64,000 nucleotides of DNA from NCBI GenBank assembly GCA_020809705.1, contig CP085826.1:8060001-8124000 (forward strand). Reading direction: 5' to 3'. The translations under genes were made by a program, and so were the position numbers. Below, in pieces: positions 46,401 to 60,640 of this stretch. This DNA comes from Calonectria ilicicola (lineage: Eukaryota; Ascomycota; Sordariomycetes; Hypocreales; Nectriaceae). How positions within the stretch are numbered: the first letter of the stretch is position 1; each line of letters begins with the position of its first letter. Below the pieces are notes generated by a model. The model made no database searches. It saw only the letters and a list, made by a program, of their open reading frames with translations, and was not told where the DNA came from.

Positions 46401-47639
46401 GTAGGACCTTTAGGAAAAGATAATTTCCTTTATAAGGAGGATAGAGTAATTATTTATTTCTAAGCCTAGGATATAAATGCTAAGGAAGCTATTAAGGACC
46501 TTAATTAAGCCTATAATTAGAGGCTTTTTAAAAGTAAGGTTATATTATTGGTAAATTATATTAGCTAGTATTTTATTACTTTAGAAGGAAAGGTACTTAT
46601 ATATAAACAAAAGCTCCTAAAGATACAAGTCTAACTTAATAATCTAAAAGAAGCTACTTAGAATACCCTTATAAATACTAGATTTAAAAAGAATATTATC
46701 TTTAATCAAATAATAAAGGTTTATAAGCTACTTATAGTCCCTATAGACTTTATTATAACTTCCTTCTTAAATAATAAGGTAAAGATATTAGAAGAAATTA
46801 ATATTAAGATATTTCTTAACAATATATAGATTAAATAGAGGGCTATTATTACATTTATTGATTATATCTTAATACCTTTTATCCTTAAAATACCCTTTAT
46901 TAAAGCCATAAAGGCTACCTTTAACTATTAATTTTTTAAAGAGAATATACTTATATATTATTAGCTAGGCACTATAAAGATTACAACCCTAGTTACAGGT
47001 CCGACTAGATAGGAAGCCTCGAAATATAGCTCTGCCATTTAGGGTAATCAAAACTAAACTCTAATATCTTCTCTAAACCTTTTTATTATTAAATATAAGG
47101 TTTAAAGGAAAATAATATCATAAAAATAGCACAATATCTAGACAAGAAATCAACAGAGGCTATAATCAAGCTAATCCTAAAGGACTAAATAATGAGAAGA
47201 AAGAAAGAGGCTGAAAAGGAAGAAAAAGCAATAAAAGAAGAGGTGGAAAACAGTAATTATAAAGATTACAAAGTAAAGGTTAATATAATATACAAAAGTA
47301 AAGCATATAAAATCCACCCATTAAATAATATCCTATCTAATAGAACAATACCTAATAGAGACCCTTACTAGAAGGAGAAGAGGTAAAAGAAAGTGAAGGA
47401 AGCTTAGAAAAAGATAGAAAGTATATTAAATATATTATCTTTAAATTCTTTAAGCTTAAAAGAGAAAAGAGACTTATAAAAGATCGGCTTAAAATAATCC
47501 TAAATGACTTGCCTCTAGGGATTATTATGGCTAAAAGGGATATCCTTGCAGAGATTCTCTACAATAGGGAACAAGCTTTTGCCTAGAACTTTGAAGAATG
47601 TAGGCTAGTAAACCCTATAATTACACCACTATAATCTAT

Positions 47640-48000
47640 TAAGACTATCCCTTATAAGGCTTAGCAAACTAGGAATATTCCTATTCTAAAAGACCTTAAA
47701 GAGAAAGTCATTAAACTCCTTTGAACTAGAATATATAGAGGTATCCTAGAAGAATCATATATAGCCTATTATAACTTATTTATATTAATTATAAAGAAGG
47801 ATAGAGGGTTAAAGCTAATTAATTTAATTAAAAGATATAATACTATTACTATTTATAATAAACTTATACCTCCTAGGGCTAATAAGTTTTTAATAGAATT
47901 TAAAATATATAAAGTCCTTACCCTTTTAGATTTCTTCTTAAACTATAATCAGATCCTTTTAAACAAAAAGAGCAAAGATCTTACTACCTTTAACACACCT
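47640..48000 (+). pseudogene. Reverse transcriptase remnant (Gypsy-type)
   Basis: Read through stops, the plus strand gives a stretch with KKDRGLKLIN...YNTITIYNKLIPP, the start of the RT palm in Gypsy elements. Not a working gene. Confidence 0.6.
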
Positions 48001-49259
48001 ATAGGGCTACTAAGAATATATATACTCCCTTAAGAAGCTATTAACTCAATTACCTAATTCTCTAGAATTATTATTTAAATCCTTTTTAATCTTTTATTAA
48101 AAGTTTATAAATCTTTCCTTAATAATATTATAATTAAAGGACTAAAGACTACCTATAATAATAAAAAGGTCTTACCTAGAATAAGAAAATATATCCTAAA
48201 GCATCTAATAAACCTTAATAAAACCCTCCTAAACATTAAATTAACTGGATATATAATATCAACTAGTAAATTAAAGTTCTACTAGAAGGCCATACTAATT
48301 ATAAGATATATATATAAAATTAATAATTAATTACCTCTTTAAGAAAAGATTATTAAAATATAAAAGTAAATAAAATATAACAAAATCATTTAAATTTAAG
48401 CCTTTTTAAAAATCACTAGCTATTATAAATAATAAATTAAGAAATATACTTAAATAGTAAAACTATTAATATATCTCCTAAAAAAAGATATTAAATAAAA
48501 TTAAAAAAAGATTAAGTAAAGATTATAATTATATTAAAAGAAAAAATTATTAAAACCCCTATCTTAATTATACTTAACCTTTCCCCTAAAAGGGGCAAAA
48601 TTATCCTAATAATTAATTCAAGTATCCTAAGTTAAAGTGCAATATTATTATAAGTCTATAAAGATAAAAAACATCCTATACACTATAAATCTAGAATATA
48701 GACAGAAGCTAAGAAAAGATATAATATTACTAAGCTTAAGTGCAAAAGGCTTTTATATATAATTAGAAGATTAAGGGGTATCTCTATAATATTTACTTTA
48801 CCTTAGAAACTAATTCCTAAGTCTTAGTATACTAAATTAATAATAAAGCTAATAATATTTCTAGAGTTATAATTATTAGGTAGATAAGCTATCTCTTACT
48901 CTTTAATTTTATAATTAAATATATATCTAAGAAAATAAATCTTATAACTAATAGACTTTTTAGGAAAGGATAGAGACTTTTTAATCAAATAGATTAAGAA
49001 GTAAAAAAAGATCTAGAGGAATTCTTAGACTTTTACCTTAATACTACTACCCTAAAGTCTAATAAGAAGAAGCTTAAAGAAAACTATTTAAGTAATTAGC
49101 TATAATTAAAAAGTTTTTTACTTACCTTAAAGCAACCTAAAGGATTAATATCTAAAAGTTTCTATACCTTAAAATTAAAAGCTACAAAGTTCTTTATATA
49201 TAAAGGGTTCTTATAATCACAACCTAAGGACTTACACAATAACCCCCAACTAATAATCA

Positions 49260-49900
49260 ACAACAAAGAGATATAAGAAACACTAGTAAGAAGGGTATAC
49301 CAAGAGCTTGGCTATAAAGGAAAGGATATAACCTTAAACACCCTAACTAGGCAATATTTATAAGTAAAAATGTAAAAAGATATAGCTAAAGTTATTAAAT
49401 GCTGCCCTAATTGTTAAGCATATGATCAAAGGAGGCCCTATAAGCCTACAATATATACTATACCTTATTACCCTATAATAAAGATCTATATTAATAGGCA
49501 ATATATACTAATTAATAAAGAAAAGGGGTTCTTACTTAAAGCTTAGTATCACTTTATAAGTTAAGTAGAAGCTATACTAATACCCTAACTTATTACCTTT
49601 TATATAAAAAAGTTTATTAATAAAATTATTTATTAATATAGAATACCTTAGAAGATAATTATTAATAATAAAAGCAAGTTAAAGAAAAAGATACCTAAAA
49701 ATCTAAAAGAATTAGGTATAAAGGTAATATAAATCTCAGCCTACAATCCAAAGTTAAACTTAATTATTAAGATTAGCTATTTCTTCTTAATATTAGGTAT
49801 AAAGAAAAGAGGAATTATAGGAAAATAAATTAATATTCTATCCCAAGTCTTATTAGCTAATAAAACAATAATTAGAGGATTATATAGGTTTTTACCTTTC
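49260..49900 (+). pseudogene. Integrase remnant (zinc-binding and core start)
   Basis: Read through stops, it gives ELGYKGKD...TRQYL, then CCPNC and AYDQRRPYKPTIY, matching the integrase HHCC region of Gypsy elements. Follows the RT remnant on the same strand. Confidence 0.6.
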
Positions 49901-52900
49901 TACTTTCTCTATAGTTAGGAACTTATTCTCCCTCTGGAGATTAAAATCCCTACTTAGTACCTAATTTAGTAGAATAAGATTAAGACCTTTGAGAACCTAA
50001 TAAGTATAAGAGTCTAAATATTAGAAAGGTATTAGAAGGATATTAAAGTTATATAAGCTAAAGTTATAAAATACTAATTAAATCTTATAATTAAAATTAT
50101 AAAATTAAATAAGTTCTAAATAAAAAAAGTCTTTTTAATTAAAGGAGACCTAGTTTTATAATTTAATAATCAGAACTATAATAATATAAGGTAAATAGCT
50201 AAAATAAAGCTAAAATGAAATAGGCTATTTTAAGTTAAAGCTAGATTTAAAGTAACTTATACTTATATTCTAAAGACTTTAAATAGGGTAGAAGTTATAA
50301 GAAAAATATATAATAATCAACTAAGGAAGTTCATTTAGAATAAGAATAGCTAGTAAACTAGTACAAATAATATTAATACTTTTAGTATTAGGTGGTTAGA
50401 TGTATCTTTGGAAGAAGCTAAAACTAATAAACCTAGATATAATAAATCTAATAATTATAACAAGGGATACTATATAAAGCTCTAAAAAAGGAAATCTACT
50501 ACCCAAATCAAGGAAAAGGACCCAGTCTTTATAATTAGATCAAGATATAGATTAAAAGAGTATTTTAAAGTCTAACTTCCTAAAATACTATAAAGCTAAA
50601 AAGAAACTTACTAAGTAATTAAAGATCTTTAAGCTAGGCAAAAAGGTAAAACTACTTTTATTATTAAAGACAGCATATTATAGTTTGAGGAAAGGTTTAA
50701 GGTTAAAGCTTAGAAAGTTAAAAGCATAAGACCCAATAAACAACCCAACCAACCAAGCTCTAGCAATAGTATAATTAGTAAATAAAGATAGATAGTACAG
50801 TATTTAAAAGATTATAGAAAAAGCCTAGAAGCTCTTAACAGCAGAGAAAAATAGTCATGGATATGATATAGAATAGGTCTAGTATACCAAATCTGGTAGA
50901 TAGAATCTATATGGAATGATTATAGATTCTAGATAGAGTAGTCTAAAGAGCTCATAAAATGCCCTAAATAGTTTATAAAATTAATATAAAGTAAAATAGA
51001 TAGGAGTTAGTAAATCCAATTTAATAAAGTTAATATTATAATAATAATAAATTACTAAAGTAAGGCTTAGGTAATAGTATTTCTAAAGATTAAAGGGAAT
51101 ATATAAAATAAAGATCTAAAAGATAAAAGAAGGATAAAATCCTAAAGGTATTATATTAAGTATTATTAAATAATTAAATAAAATTTATAAAGGTAAAAAA
51201 ATTAATTTAAACTATTAAAATATAAATACATAAGATTATAGCTTTTATAAAAATAAAATATTTAAAAAGAATAAAATCCTCACTTATAAATCTTATCATA
51301 ATAAGCATTACCAGCTATAATCTAAGCAAGATCAAGAACCTCATTAAGATTAGGCCAGTACAAAGTGATTTAAGAGTAAGAAATATAATTAAGGCAATCA
51401 ATTGTAATAATAGTAGCTCAAAAAAACAAGCTCATAGCTCCATAATAAGTAAAACCATAAGGACCCTTAAAGGAAGATAAAGCCTAATAACCAGAAACAT
51501 CCCTCCAATTACAGTCGCGAGACAGTCAAACATAATTAGAACACTTGCCCTCCATATAATCAGCCAATACAATATACTTATAAAAAGGTGTTAAGATGTA
51601 GTCATAAATGCTCAAGTAGGTCAATATAAACGATCGAATGCAGCAAAGACAAGGAGACAAACTAATCTAGCTGATAAATAAGAGGATCAGGGCCTTTACA
51701 TACTCCTTACACTAAAACAAAGAACGGCGAAACTAACCGCAAGGGTGACCTCAGTCAGCAGGGATATAAATAGGTCGAGTGAAAGAGGTATTAAAGAGGA
51801 AGTAAAGGCCAGCTATAATGACTTGATTGTTTTTAATATTAAAGTAATAAATAAAAGATAAAAGTATAAAGAATTAAATAGAAGGAGTGGGATTGTCTTT
51901 AAATATAAGCTTAATATAAAGCAACAAGCTAGCTTAGCTAAGGGCAGTATAACTATAGATCTAGAAGTTAAAGACCTTAGCAATCTACCAAAGGGATTAG
52001 AGAAATAAAGTAAGGAGGTAAAGATTATAGGCTTATTATAGCTACCTTTTTAATATCCTCCTAATAATCGCCACACTTGCCATAAGAAGTACTAATCTTA
52101 GCGAAGAAAGAATCTATATATAGTTTATTAATATATAACTTAGAGCTAATATTAGGAAGCTTATTATGATCCCTGCCTATAAGAGGATTGGCTATATTGG
52201 AAAGAGTGAGGTATAAAAAGAAGTAGTAATAAGAGATAAAAGAGATAAAGGAAAGTAATAACTTATAATAAGGGATTTAAGTAAGTTAAAAAGAGAAAGA
52301 AGAGAAGGAAATTAAAGAAGGAAAAAAGAAGTAAATAATATATTAAATACCTTAAGGCCTATTAGGCTGAAAGTATTCTAAATAATTCACTATTTAGAGT
52401 AATTTAAAAATAAACTCTGTAGGCTGTATGTTATAAAGGTAATAATCCTTTTAATTATATATTACTTTAAATTTTACAAACCACTTACACCACCTATAAT
52501 CATAGGCTTTTCCTACCTTATATATACTATAAGTTACTTTTAACTTTTTTAAGATTTAATTAAGAATATTTTTTCTTTTCTCTTTCTCTTTTTTATCTTT
52601 TATTATAATTATTAGCTTTAGCTTACTTTAGTCTATAATAGCTAATATAAAACTCTCTAATAATCTATACTACTAATTCCTTATACTTACTTAAGGTAAT
52701 AAACTTTATAGTAGAGTTATTTGTGATAAAGGAGGCACTTAGAGTTTCCTTAATGAATAAGAAAGTTATATAAGATCTAAACTCCTTGTAATACTTAGCG
52801 ATCAACTTATTACTTTTTAGCTATATATTAACTAGACTTATTTTAATAATTCTAACTTTCTTTTTATATACCTCTTAAAGGTAATAATCAATCCTTGAGA

Positions 52901-55613
52901 ATTTAGGCTAGAATAGTTGAATTTTATAGTGACTTTTACCTCTAAGGAGAAGATAATTGAATCCATTATTGCTTTAATCTTTAAAATCTTTTTTTTGCCC
53001 TTTAATATAATTAAATAGCTAATAACTTTAGGATTCTTTATATTCTATAGATCCTAACCTATAAACTTAATAATACTATTATAATCTATTACTCTAAAAT
53101 TACTTTTAGAACTAATTAGACTATTAAGAATATCCCCCTCTTAAAGTAGTATTTCTCTTATCTCCCTAATAACTACTAACTTACCAATTGTAGGCCTACT
53201 ATTGGTCTTGCCCGCCCAGCCTTCCTTACTATTATATATAATAAATAATTCTTTATTAAAATAGCTTTTTTCTCTATTAATTAATATTAGATCTTTTATA
53301 TATAAGATTATACTACTACCTAGCTACTTATTTATAACTCTTATTATAAAAATTAATAACTTTAGGCTAAGCTTTTAGCTCTAAGCTAAAGATAGTTCTT
53401 TATTAAAATAAATTAATCTTTTAACTTTATTATTTATAGTATATTAATTATAAAGTAATATAAGAGCTAGAAGTATAAATATTTAAGGCTATTTAATTAC
53501 TTTTAAGCAATTAGAGAATTAATTAGATTAACTGATTAAGATATAGAAGGAATAATTATTTAAAGAGCTCTTAATATTAGTAATCATCTCTCTCTTCTAA
53601 GCTAACTAATTTCTTTTTATTTTTAAAACTAGATCCTTAAACCTTAGAAATATTTTAATAAATTACCCTTATATAAAGTAAATATTAAAAGAATTACTAT
53701 CTTTCTTAACTACATTATCCTTAATAAATTAAATATTAATATCTTTAAGTTCTATAACCTTAAAAGAGTTTTTTATATAATCACTAGATCTTAACTTATT
53801 TTTTATAAAAAGTATATTAGAATGGTTGGAATTAATAATTTAAAACTTTTTATTTTTAGAGAAGGATTCTCTTACCTTTAGTAGAACCCTAGTATTAAGG
53901 TTTTTAACTAAAATAAAAATAAATATATTAATTAGCTTACTATCCTTTAACTTTAAGGCTTTTATTAACTTATAATCACTATTTTAAATAATAATTCTCC
54001 TCTAGCCTTTAATCTTAAGCTAAAAAAGAACTATAAGGCTTATAGAATTACCCTAAGAGAAGGCATCTTGTAACCATAAATAAAGACTTTAGCCCTTAAT
54101 GGCCCTAGTATTATTAAAAAAGTTAAGAAGTAATTTACCAAGTATATAGCAGCCAAGCACTTACTAATACCACCTAAAACCCCTACTAAGTAATTAACTT
54201 TATTAATTATTAAAACTTTAAGTATCTAAGCCTTAAAAAAGAACCTACTAATTATTAATAGTAAAAATAATAATTTATTTATAATAGCTATAAGCAAGCC
54301 TCTATTATTAATTTCTTTATTATCTTAAAAATCCTTTAATCTCTTTACTTCTCTCAGATAATATAGCATTCTTATAATAGCTAAAAGTAAGAGAAGCATA
54401 CCTAGCAATAACAAAGAGCCTAGTCCAGTAGAAACCAGTAGTAAGAATCCTAGTCCTAATAATCCTAGCCCTAAAGAGCCAAAACCAGGTCAAGAGTTAG
54501 TTCTAGCCTCAAGATTGCAGTCGCTAAGTTTTCAACTTAATTAGAATATAGGTAATGCCTACAGATCTACTTTACCCACTATTCCTGCTCTACCTAGTTA
54601 ATATACCCCGATAGCTATTTCTTTCTCACTTGCCTCTTTCATAAGCCCTATGTATAAGAGCTTTAGCCTAGATTTACCTTAATTAAAGGAATTTCCTTAT
54701 TTCTCTAAACCAACTCTTATACTAATAGAAAAGAGAGTTAGTTTTATTATAAAAATAAGATATAGACCTCATAATCCTACAATTATTGATATAACCAGCC
54801 AGGCTAAGAGACTATAGCCTACTACTTCTAATTTAAATAATTCCAATTACAAGCCCCTAATTCCTAATTTACAATAATAAAGCTAATAAAGATTAATAAC
54901 TCCTTTTTAAGTATAATATAAAATAGATACATTAATAAGAGATATAATTAATAAGATTATATAGCTTTTAATATAAACTTCTTCTTATTAAATTATTAAT
55001 AATAAATACATTATCTACCTTAAGAATAGACTAATTAAGTATACTAAGGATATTATTTTTAATAATAATAAAATAAAATAATAATATAATAAGGTAATAG
55101 AAGGATCTTTTAATAATTATATTAATAATTGCTTAAAATACTAGGATTACTTTAAGCTATCTACTATTCCTGACCGCAAGACTTATAATATTACTCAGCC
55201 CTAGATATATATAAGCTATATAATGACTATACTTACTAGTAAAAGCTAATTAAATAAAGCTCTTAAGGTTACTTATAATACCTTTTAATTAATAATTGTA
55301 GCTTTACTCTCTTACACTAAGCGCTATATAGCTTAATAAGAAAGCACCTTTAAGCATGCTTATACTAAGAAATAAGTAAGTAATATTATAGGGATAGATA
55401 GGTAAAAGTGATAATTATCATTTAAGAAATTATAAGTATATTGGTTTTATAGTATAAGAGGATCTATCTGAGGAGATATAATTATAGGATTTATATATAG
55501 CTTATAAGATTTTTTGGGAGGATATTTCCTTTATTTTATTTTACTTTTATTTATAAGTTTTTATATTACTATTATAAAGTAAGTAAGAGTACTCGGTGAT
55601 AGTAAGGGGAGGG

Positions 55614-56028
55614 ATTTTGTAATGGTCTAGGGTATATTGGTAGATCTTGGTTATAGGATAAGGGATTTGGTCCATAAAAGAAAGATCTACCCTCAAGTTG
55701 ATAGAAAAATCAAGCATCTTTAGCCTATTCTTTCATTTTTTGAGAGCTTCTATAAGACAGATTAAACCGACCTAAGACTCTTGATCTGTATTATATTGTT
55801 TTATTTTTGAGGGATATACCTTTAGTAAATTATTATTTTTGAGGATTATATCCTTATTTAAATACTTTATTTTTTTTATTATTTTATTTAATAGTAAAGC
55901 CTCTGATTAGAGACTTAACAGTCATTTAGTCTTACTAAATTGTTGCTTTTTTTTAAAATACTATATTATAGATGGATGGCTGTGGGTGGTGTGGTGTTTT
56001 TATGTGGTTCCCTTCCCCGCCGCGAAAA
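55614..56028 (+). repeat. Right terminal repeat of the ~12.9-kb element
   Basis: Second copy of the 415-bp repeat. Its last 55 bp (about 55971-56024) are unusually G-rich and unmutated compared with the left copy. Confidence 0.75.
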
Positions 56029-59000
56029 TATTTAGAAAAAATCTTGTTGCTATTACTTTTTCTAATAATATTAAGTTAATTATAGAATTATAGTAAATTA
56101 AGAAGAAACTTATAAATATATAAGCTTAGCTTAAAGTAAAGAAAGCTAGAACCACTATAATTAAAGGAAGTAAAAGTAAAGATATTAATAAAATTCTAAG
56201 ACCCTTAGCCTTAGAACTTTTCCTAAAAAAAGCTGCTAATATAGTCCCCTTTCTTATCTAAATGAAGGAATACTTTTATTTCTTTTTAACCTAACTTATA
56301 ACTCTTAAAGCCTAAGTATTATATATTAAAACCCTTTTTAAGAAGATATAGAAGTATAGTTTAAATTTATTATAAAAGATTATTTGGAAAATAAGAATAA
56401 TATTAATTAAATTAAAGAAATTTAAGAAATCTTTAAAGATTAGGAAAATTTTAAGATTATTATTAAAAATAACTTTAATATAATTAATATAGAATAATAA
56501 GCTATAAATTAATTATATAAGCTTAAATAAATAAAATCCTATAACTAATATTTAGCCAAGTTTAAAAGAATTATAATACAAATAGCCTAAGATAATAATA
56601 TATTAATAGAACTTTATTATAAAGGCTTAAAAAGTAAAATTAAAAATAAAATCTTTAAAGAAAATTAATTAAAAAACTCTTAAAATATATTAAAAGTACT
56701 ATTAAGATTAATAAAAGATAATTTAATTAATATAAAGAATATACCTAAAATAATAAAACCTTATATATCCTAAATAAAGAAAAAACCTAGAATAAGTAAT
56801 AAAGTACTATATATAAGACTTATTTAAGATTAATAGAACTTAATATTACTTAAGATTATAATAAAAGTAAGATTACTTACTTTAACTACAGAAAGAAAAA
56901 TATAAATCTTTTAAATATTACTTTTTAAAAATAGAAAATCAATTTAAACTTATATTAAAAAAATAGAAATAATTTAATATTATAAAAACTTAATAAACCT
57001 TAATACTAAAAAGAAAAAAGAATATTATAAAAAAAGTTATTCTTATTATTATTAAGAAATATAAATCAATCACTATAATCAAGTAATATACAGAAGACCA
57101 TAAATTATACAAAGTAAAACTTACTTTATAATAAGAAATTAATAAAATTATCCGAAAAGTATAATTAATTTAATAAGAAGGCTAGTCCTACCTTCCCTAT
57201 AAATAGCTAGAACAAGCCAAGAAGATAAAAATCCTTATATCTATCCTAGATATATATACTAATAAAATACCAATATAATAGAATACTTATACTTATAATA
57301 AAAATAAAAATAAGAAATAGATAACTAGTAATAAAAAAATAGCCTAATAAATTAGAAAACCTTTATAGGATAGAGATAAAATCTTCTTACTTACATAAAG
57401 TAAATAATTAAAAAACCATAATCCCTAACCTATCTAATATAAAAAAATAATCTTAAACTAAATATAATATATAAAGAATATAAAAATATCTTATAGGTAA
57501 GCTACTACAATTACAACTATCTCTAATATATAGAGCAAAAATAGTATATAGTATATTTCCCTATTAAGATAGAAGATATAATTATTTACTATACCTATAG
57601 AAGATATTTTAACTAATACAAAGTAATAAAAAGAAACCCCCACTACTAGTTTACTATATTAGAACTAAGTAAGTTTAAGTTCTCTAACTACAGCAAATTA
57701 CCTTAAAATGAATACCAAAACCTTAAGTATAATATCCACATACTAAACAAAGCAATAGCCTAACACTAAGCAAAACTAAAAAATAAGTAAAGCCCTCTGT
57801 AGAAGAGCAGTAGAAGCAGCTAGAGCAATAACCTCTAGAGTTATTAAAAGAACTTCTTAAAAAGCTTTATACTTTATAACTAAAAAGCAACTTTAATAAT
57901 AATTAAAAATAAAAGTAAAAATTAAAAGAAAGTAATATAATATTATAATAAATAGTAAAACTAAGTAGAATTATATAAATCCTTAAGTAATTAACTAACT
58001 TCAGCTATTATAGATAATAAAAGTTAACCTATATAAAATTATTAATATAAAAGGAACCCCTTTTAACTACAATAATAGTATTATAAATAAAAAGATTAAT
58101 TACCTAAAAGTCTTTATTAAAGAAAAAACTAAGAAATAACCTTTAATATTATTAATATTAGATAATATAACCTAGTTTTAAAATACCTATAATTATATTA
58201 ATATAATTTTAATATCTATTAATATACTAGCCAGGTACAAATACCTAAGAAGTATAATATAACCAGTAATATTTTTATAAAATATAATAAAAGATCTTAA
58301 ACTCCTAATCTTAACTAAGTAGAAAATATAAGTAAAGAAGAATCTTTACTATCTAAAAAAACAAAATATAAATATAAAAATAATTAAAAAAAATAAAGGT
58401 AATAAATAATTATCTATCTTAAAATATAATTCTAATAAATTAATAAAAACCTTAAAAAAATAAAAATTAAAGTAAAAATAGATAGATTATATAATATACC
58501 TTTATAGTATTAAATCTATAAAAAGCTCTTTATAAAAGAACTAGACATTAGACTACCTAAGTTTAGCTAGTAAGATTATAAAATTATTCTTAAAAATAAA
58601 TCTAATATCTAATTTTACCTTATTTATAATCTTAATTAAATTAAGCTTAATACCTTAAAGAAATATATTTAAAATATACTTAAAAAAGAATATATTTATA
58701 TTTTAAACTCTAAAGCCAATTACCCTATTATATTTATATTTAAGAAAAATAAGAAATTATATCTTATTATAAACTATTAATAATTTAATAATATTATTAT
58801 TAAAGATTATACTTTATTATTATTAATTAATAAAATAAAGGATTGCCTTTATAAAGCTAATATCTTTATTACATTAGATCTTAAAGGAGCATATAATCTT
58901 ATTTATATTAAAGAAGAATATAAATAGAAAACCGCTTTCTGAACTAAATTTAGACTATTTAAATATCTAGTTATATCTTTTAGACTTATAAATATACTAA

Positions 59001-60180
59001 TATTATTTCAATAAATAATAACTAATATATTATAAAAATACTTAAATATCTTTATTATCTACTATCTAGATAATATCCTTATTTTCTTTAAAAATAAAGA
59101 AGAATATAAAGAATATATTTATAAGATCTTAAAAGCCCTTTAAAATACCAAACTCCTAATTAAATTAAAAAAAGTAAGTTCTATACTTAAAAAGTAGAAT
59201 TTCTAGAATATATTATTAACTTTAATAAAATTTATATAAATCTAAAGAAAGTTACTATAGTAAAAGATTAGAAGGAACCTACTAATATAAAGAAAGTATA
59301 AGCTTTTCTTAGATTTATTAATTATTATTAAAGATTTATTAAAAGGTTTAGTAAAATCATCTTAAGTATAATAGAATTAATTAAAAAGGAAATACCTTTT
59401 AATAAGGAATTAAAGTATAATAATTATTTAAAATTATAAAAAATATTATTTTAAAAGAACCTATCCTTATAATATTTAATCTTAATAAACCTATAGAGCT
59501 AGAAACCAATACATTAGACTTCATCTTAGGGGCCTAGATCGGACAATAAGATAAATAAGAAAATCTATACCCTATAGTATTTTACTTATATAAGCTATAT
59601 AGCCTTAAGTTAAATTACTCTATCTATAATAAAGAATTCCTTATTATTATTAATATTTTTAAAAAATTCTAATAATATCTTTTAAAAAATAATTATAAAA
59701 TTATAATATATACTAATTATAAAAATATTACCTACTTTACAACCACTTAAAAACTTAATAAAAAGTAATTATAATATATAAAATATTTATCCGAATTTAA
59801 TTACTAAATTATCTATATTAAAGAAACTAAGAATAATCATACTAATATAATTAGCTGCCAACCTAACTATAATATAAAAAAACTAAAAACATAAGAAAAA
59901 CTATTAATCTATAATACTAACAAAGGCCTAAAACAAGCCTTAATTAATAAAATAATAATAAAAATAAAGAAAATAATTGCTATTATAAGAGTAGAAGGAC
60001 TGCTATATACAACCAAAACTACTATTATAGAAATACCAATATAATAAGTAAAATAAAGTAATCTATTACTAAGAAAAATCAAAAAATACAATCTAATATT
60101 TCTAGAAAAAGAAAAAATAGATTATTTACAAATACCAAAGAAATATCATATAACAGTCTGGTCAATTCCCAACTTAATAA
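56029..60180 (+). mobile_element. Body of outer Gypsy element, interrupted and truncated
   Basis: Plus-strand read-through from 56.03 kb gives a gag-like start, then protease/RT/RNase H in Gypsy order. RT is recognisable at about 58.5-59.2 kb (LDLKGAYNLIYIKEEYK, KYLVISFRLINILILFQ, YYLDNILIFF). RNase H follows at about 59.45-59.72 kb (IELETNTLDFILGA, LNYSIYNKEFLII). The YxDD box reads YLDN, probably from point mutation. The body starts directly after the ~12.9-kb element, so it is probably the continuation of the LTR at 42430. It stops within the integrase region at about 60.18 kb. Confidence 0.75.
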
Positions 60181-60224
60181 ACCAATCAGAATGAAGGATT
60201 TATTGTTAGTAGGATGGTTAGGTG

Positions 60225-60640
60225 TGTTATAGTAAAATAAAGCAATGGAAATATTATATTAAATAATAGTCAATCGCAATTAAAGTAATTAAGTTATATT
60301 AAAAGTTAATTAATTCTATTTCTTATAGTAGGATCTAATCTATCTATATACTACTATATCTAAGATTCTATTATTATAATAATTAAATAGAGTTAATTTA
60401 ATAATATTTGCTATAATCTTCAGTAATATTAAATAAGGGCTATTCGACTTTACTCTTATTGGTTAGTTATGTGGGTCTAGGGTAATCTTATCATAATTAG
60501 TTAGGGTTCTATTTATAGTCACCGCTTTTAGGTATTTGGATTATAATATAATACTCTCCCTCTTATTGGTCTTATCCTAAGGCCAGGTAAATAGGCCAGT
60601 TTCCCCACTTGTAACTATTATATATTTTTTCCTCTTTTAT
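60225..60640 (-). repeat. Diverged LTR, inverted relative to the 42430 copy
   Basis: Forward sequence TGTTATAGTAAAATAAAG at 60225 is the complement of the 3' end of the LTR at 42949. Similarity continues outward on the flank (GGATGGTTAGGTG against CACCTAACTATCC) and inward for about 150 bp, then becomes weak. The far end is approximate. Confidence 0.55.

Larger units (their letters stand above)
43081..56028 (+). mobile_element. ~12.9-kb LTR retrotransposon, Gypsy-like, degenerate
   Basis: Bounded by 415-bp direct repeats at 43081-43495 and 55614-56028 that share TGGTCTAGGGTAT and GAAAGATCTACCCTCAAGTTG. A purine tract (AGTAAGGGGAGGG) immediately precedes the right repeat. Reading through stops on the plus strand gives reverse-transcriptase-like KKDRGLKLINLIKRYNTITI near 47.8 kb. 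Further on, near 49.3-49.5 kb, there is an integrase zinc region (CCPNC, AYDQRRPYKP). This order and strand fit a Gypsy/Ty3-type element. 12.9 kb is long for the type, and about 50.7-55.5 kb has no assigned content, so a further nested insertion is possible. Confidence 0.7.
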
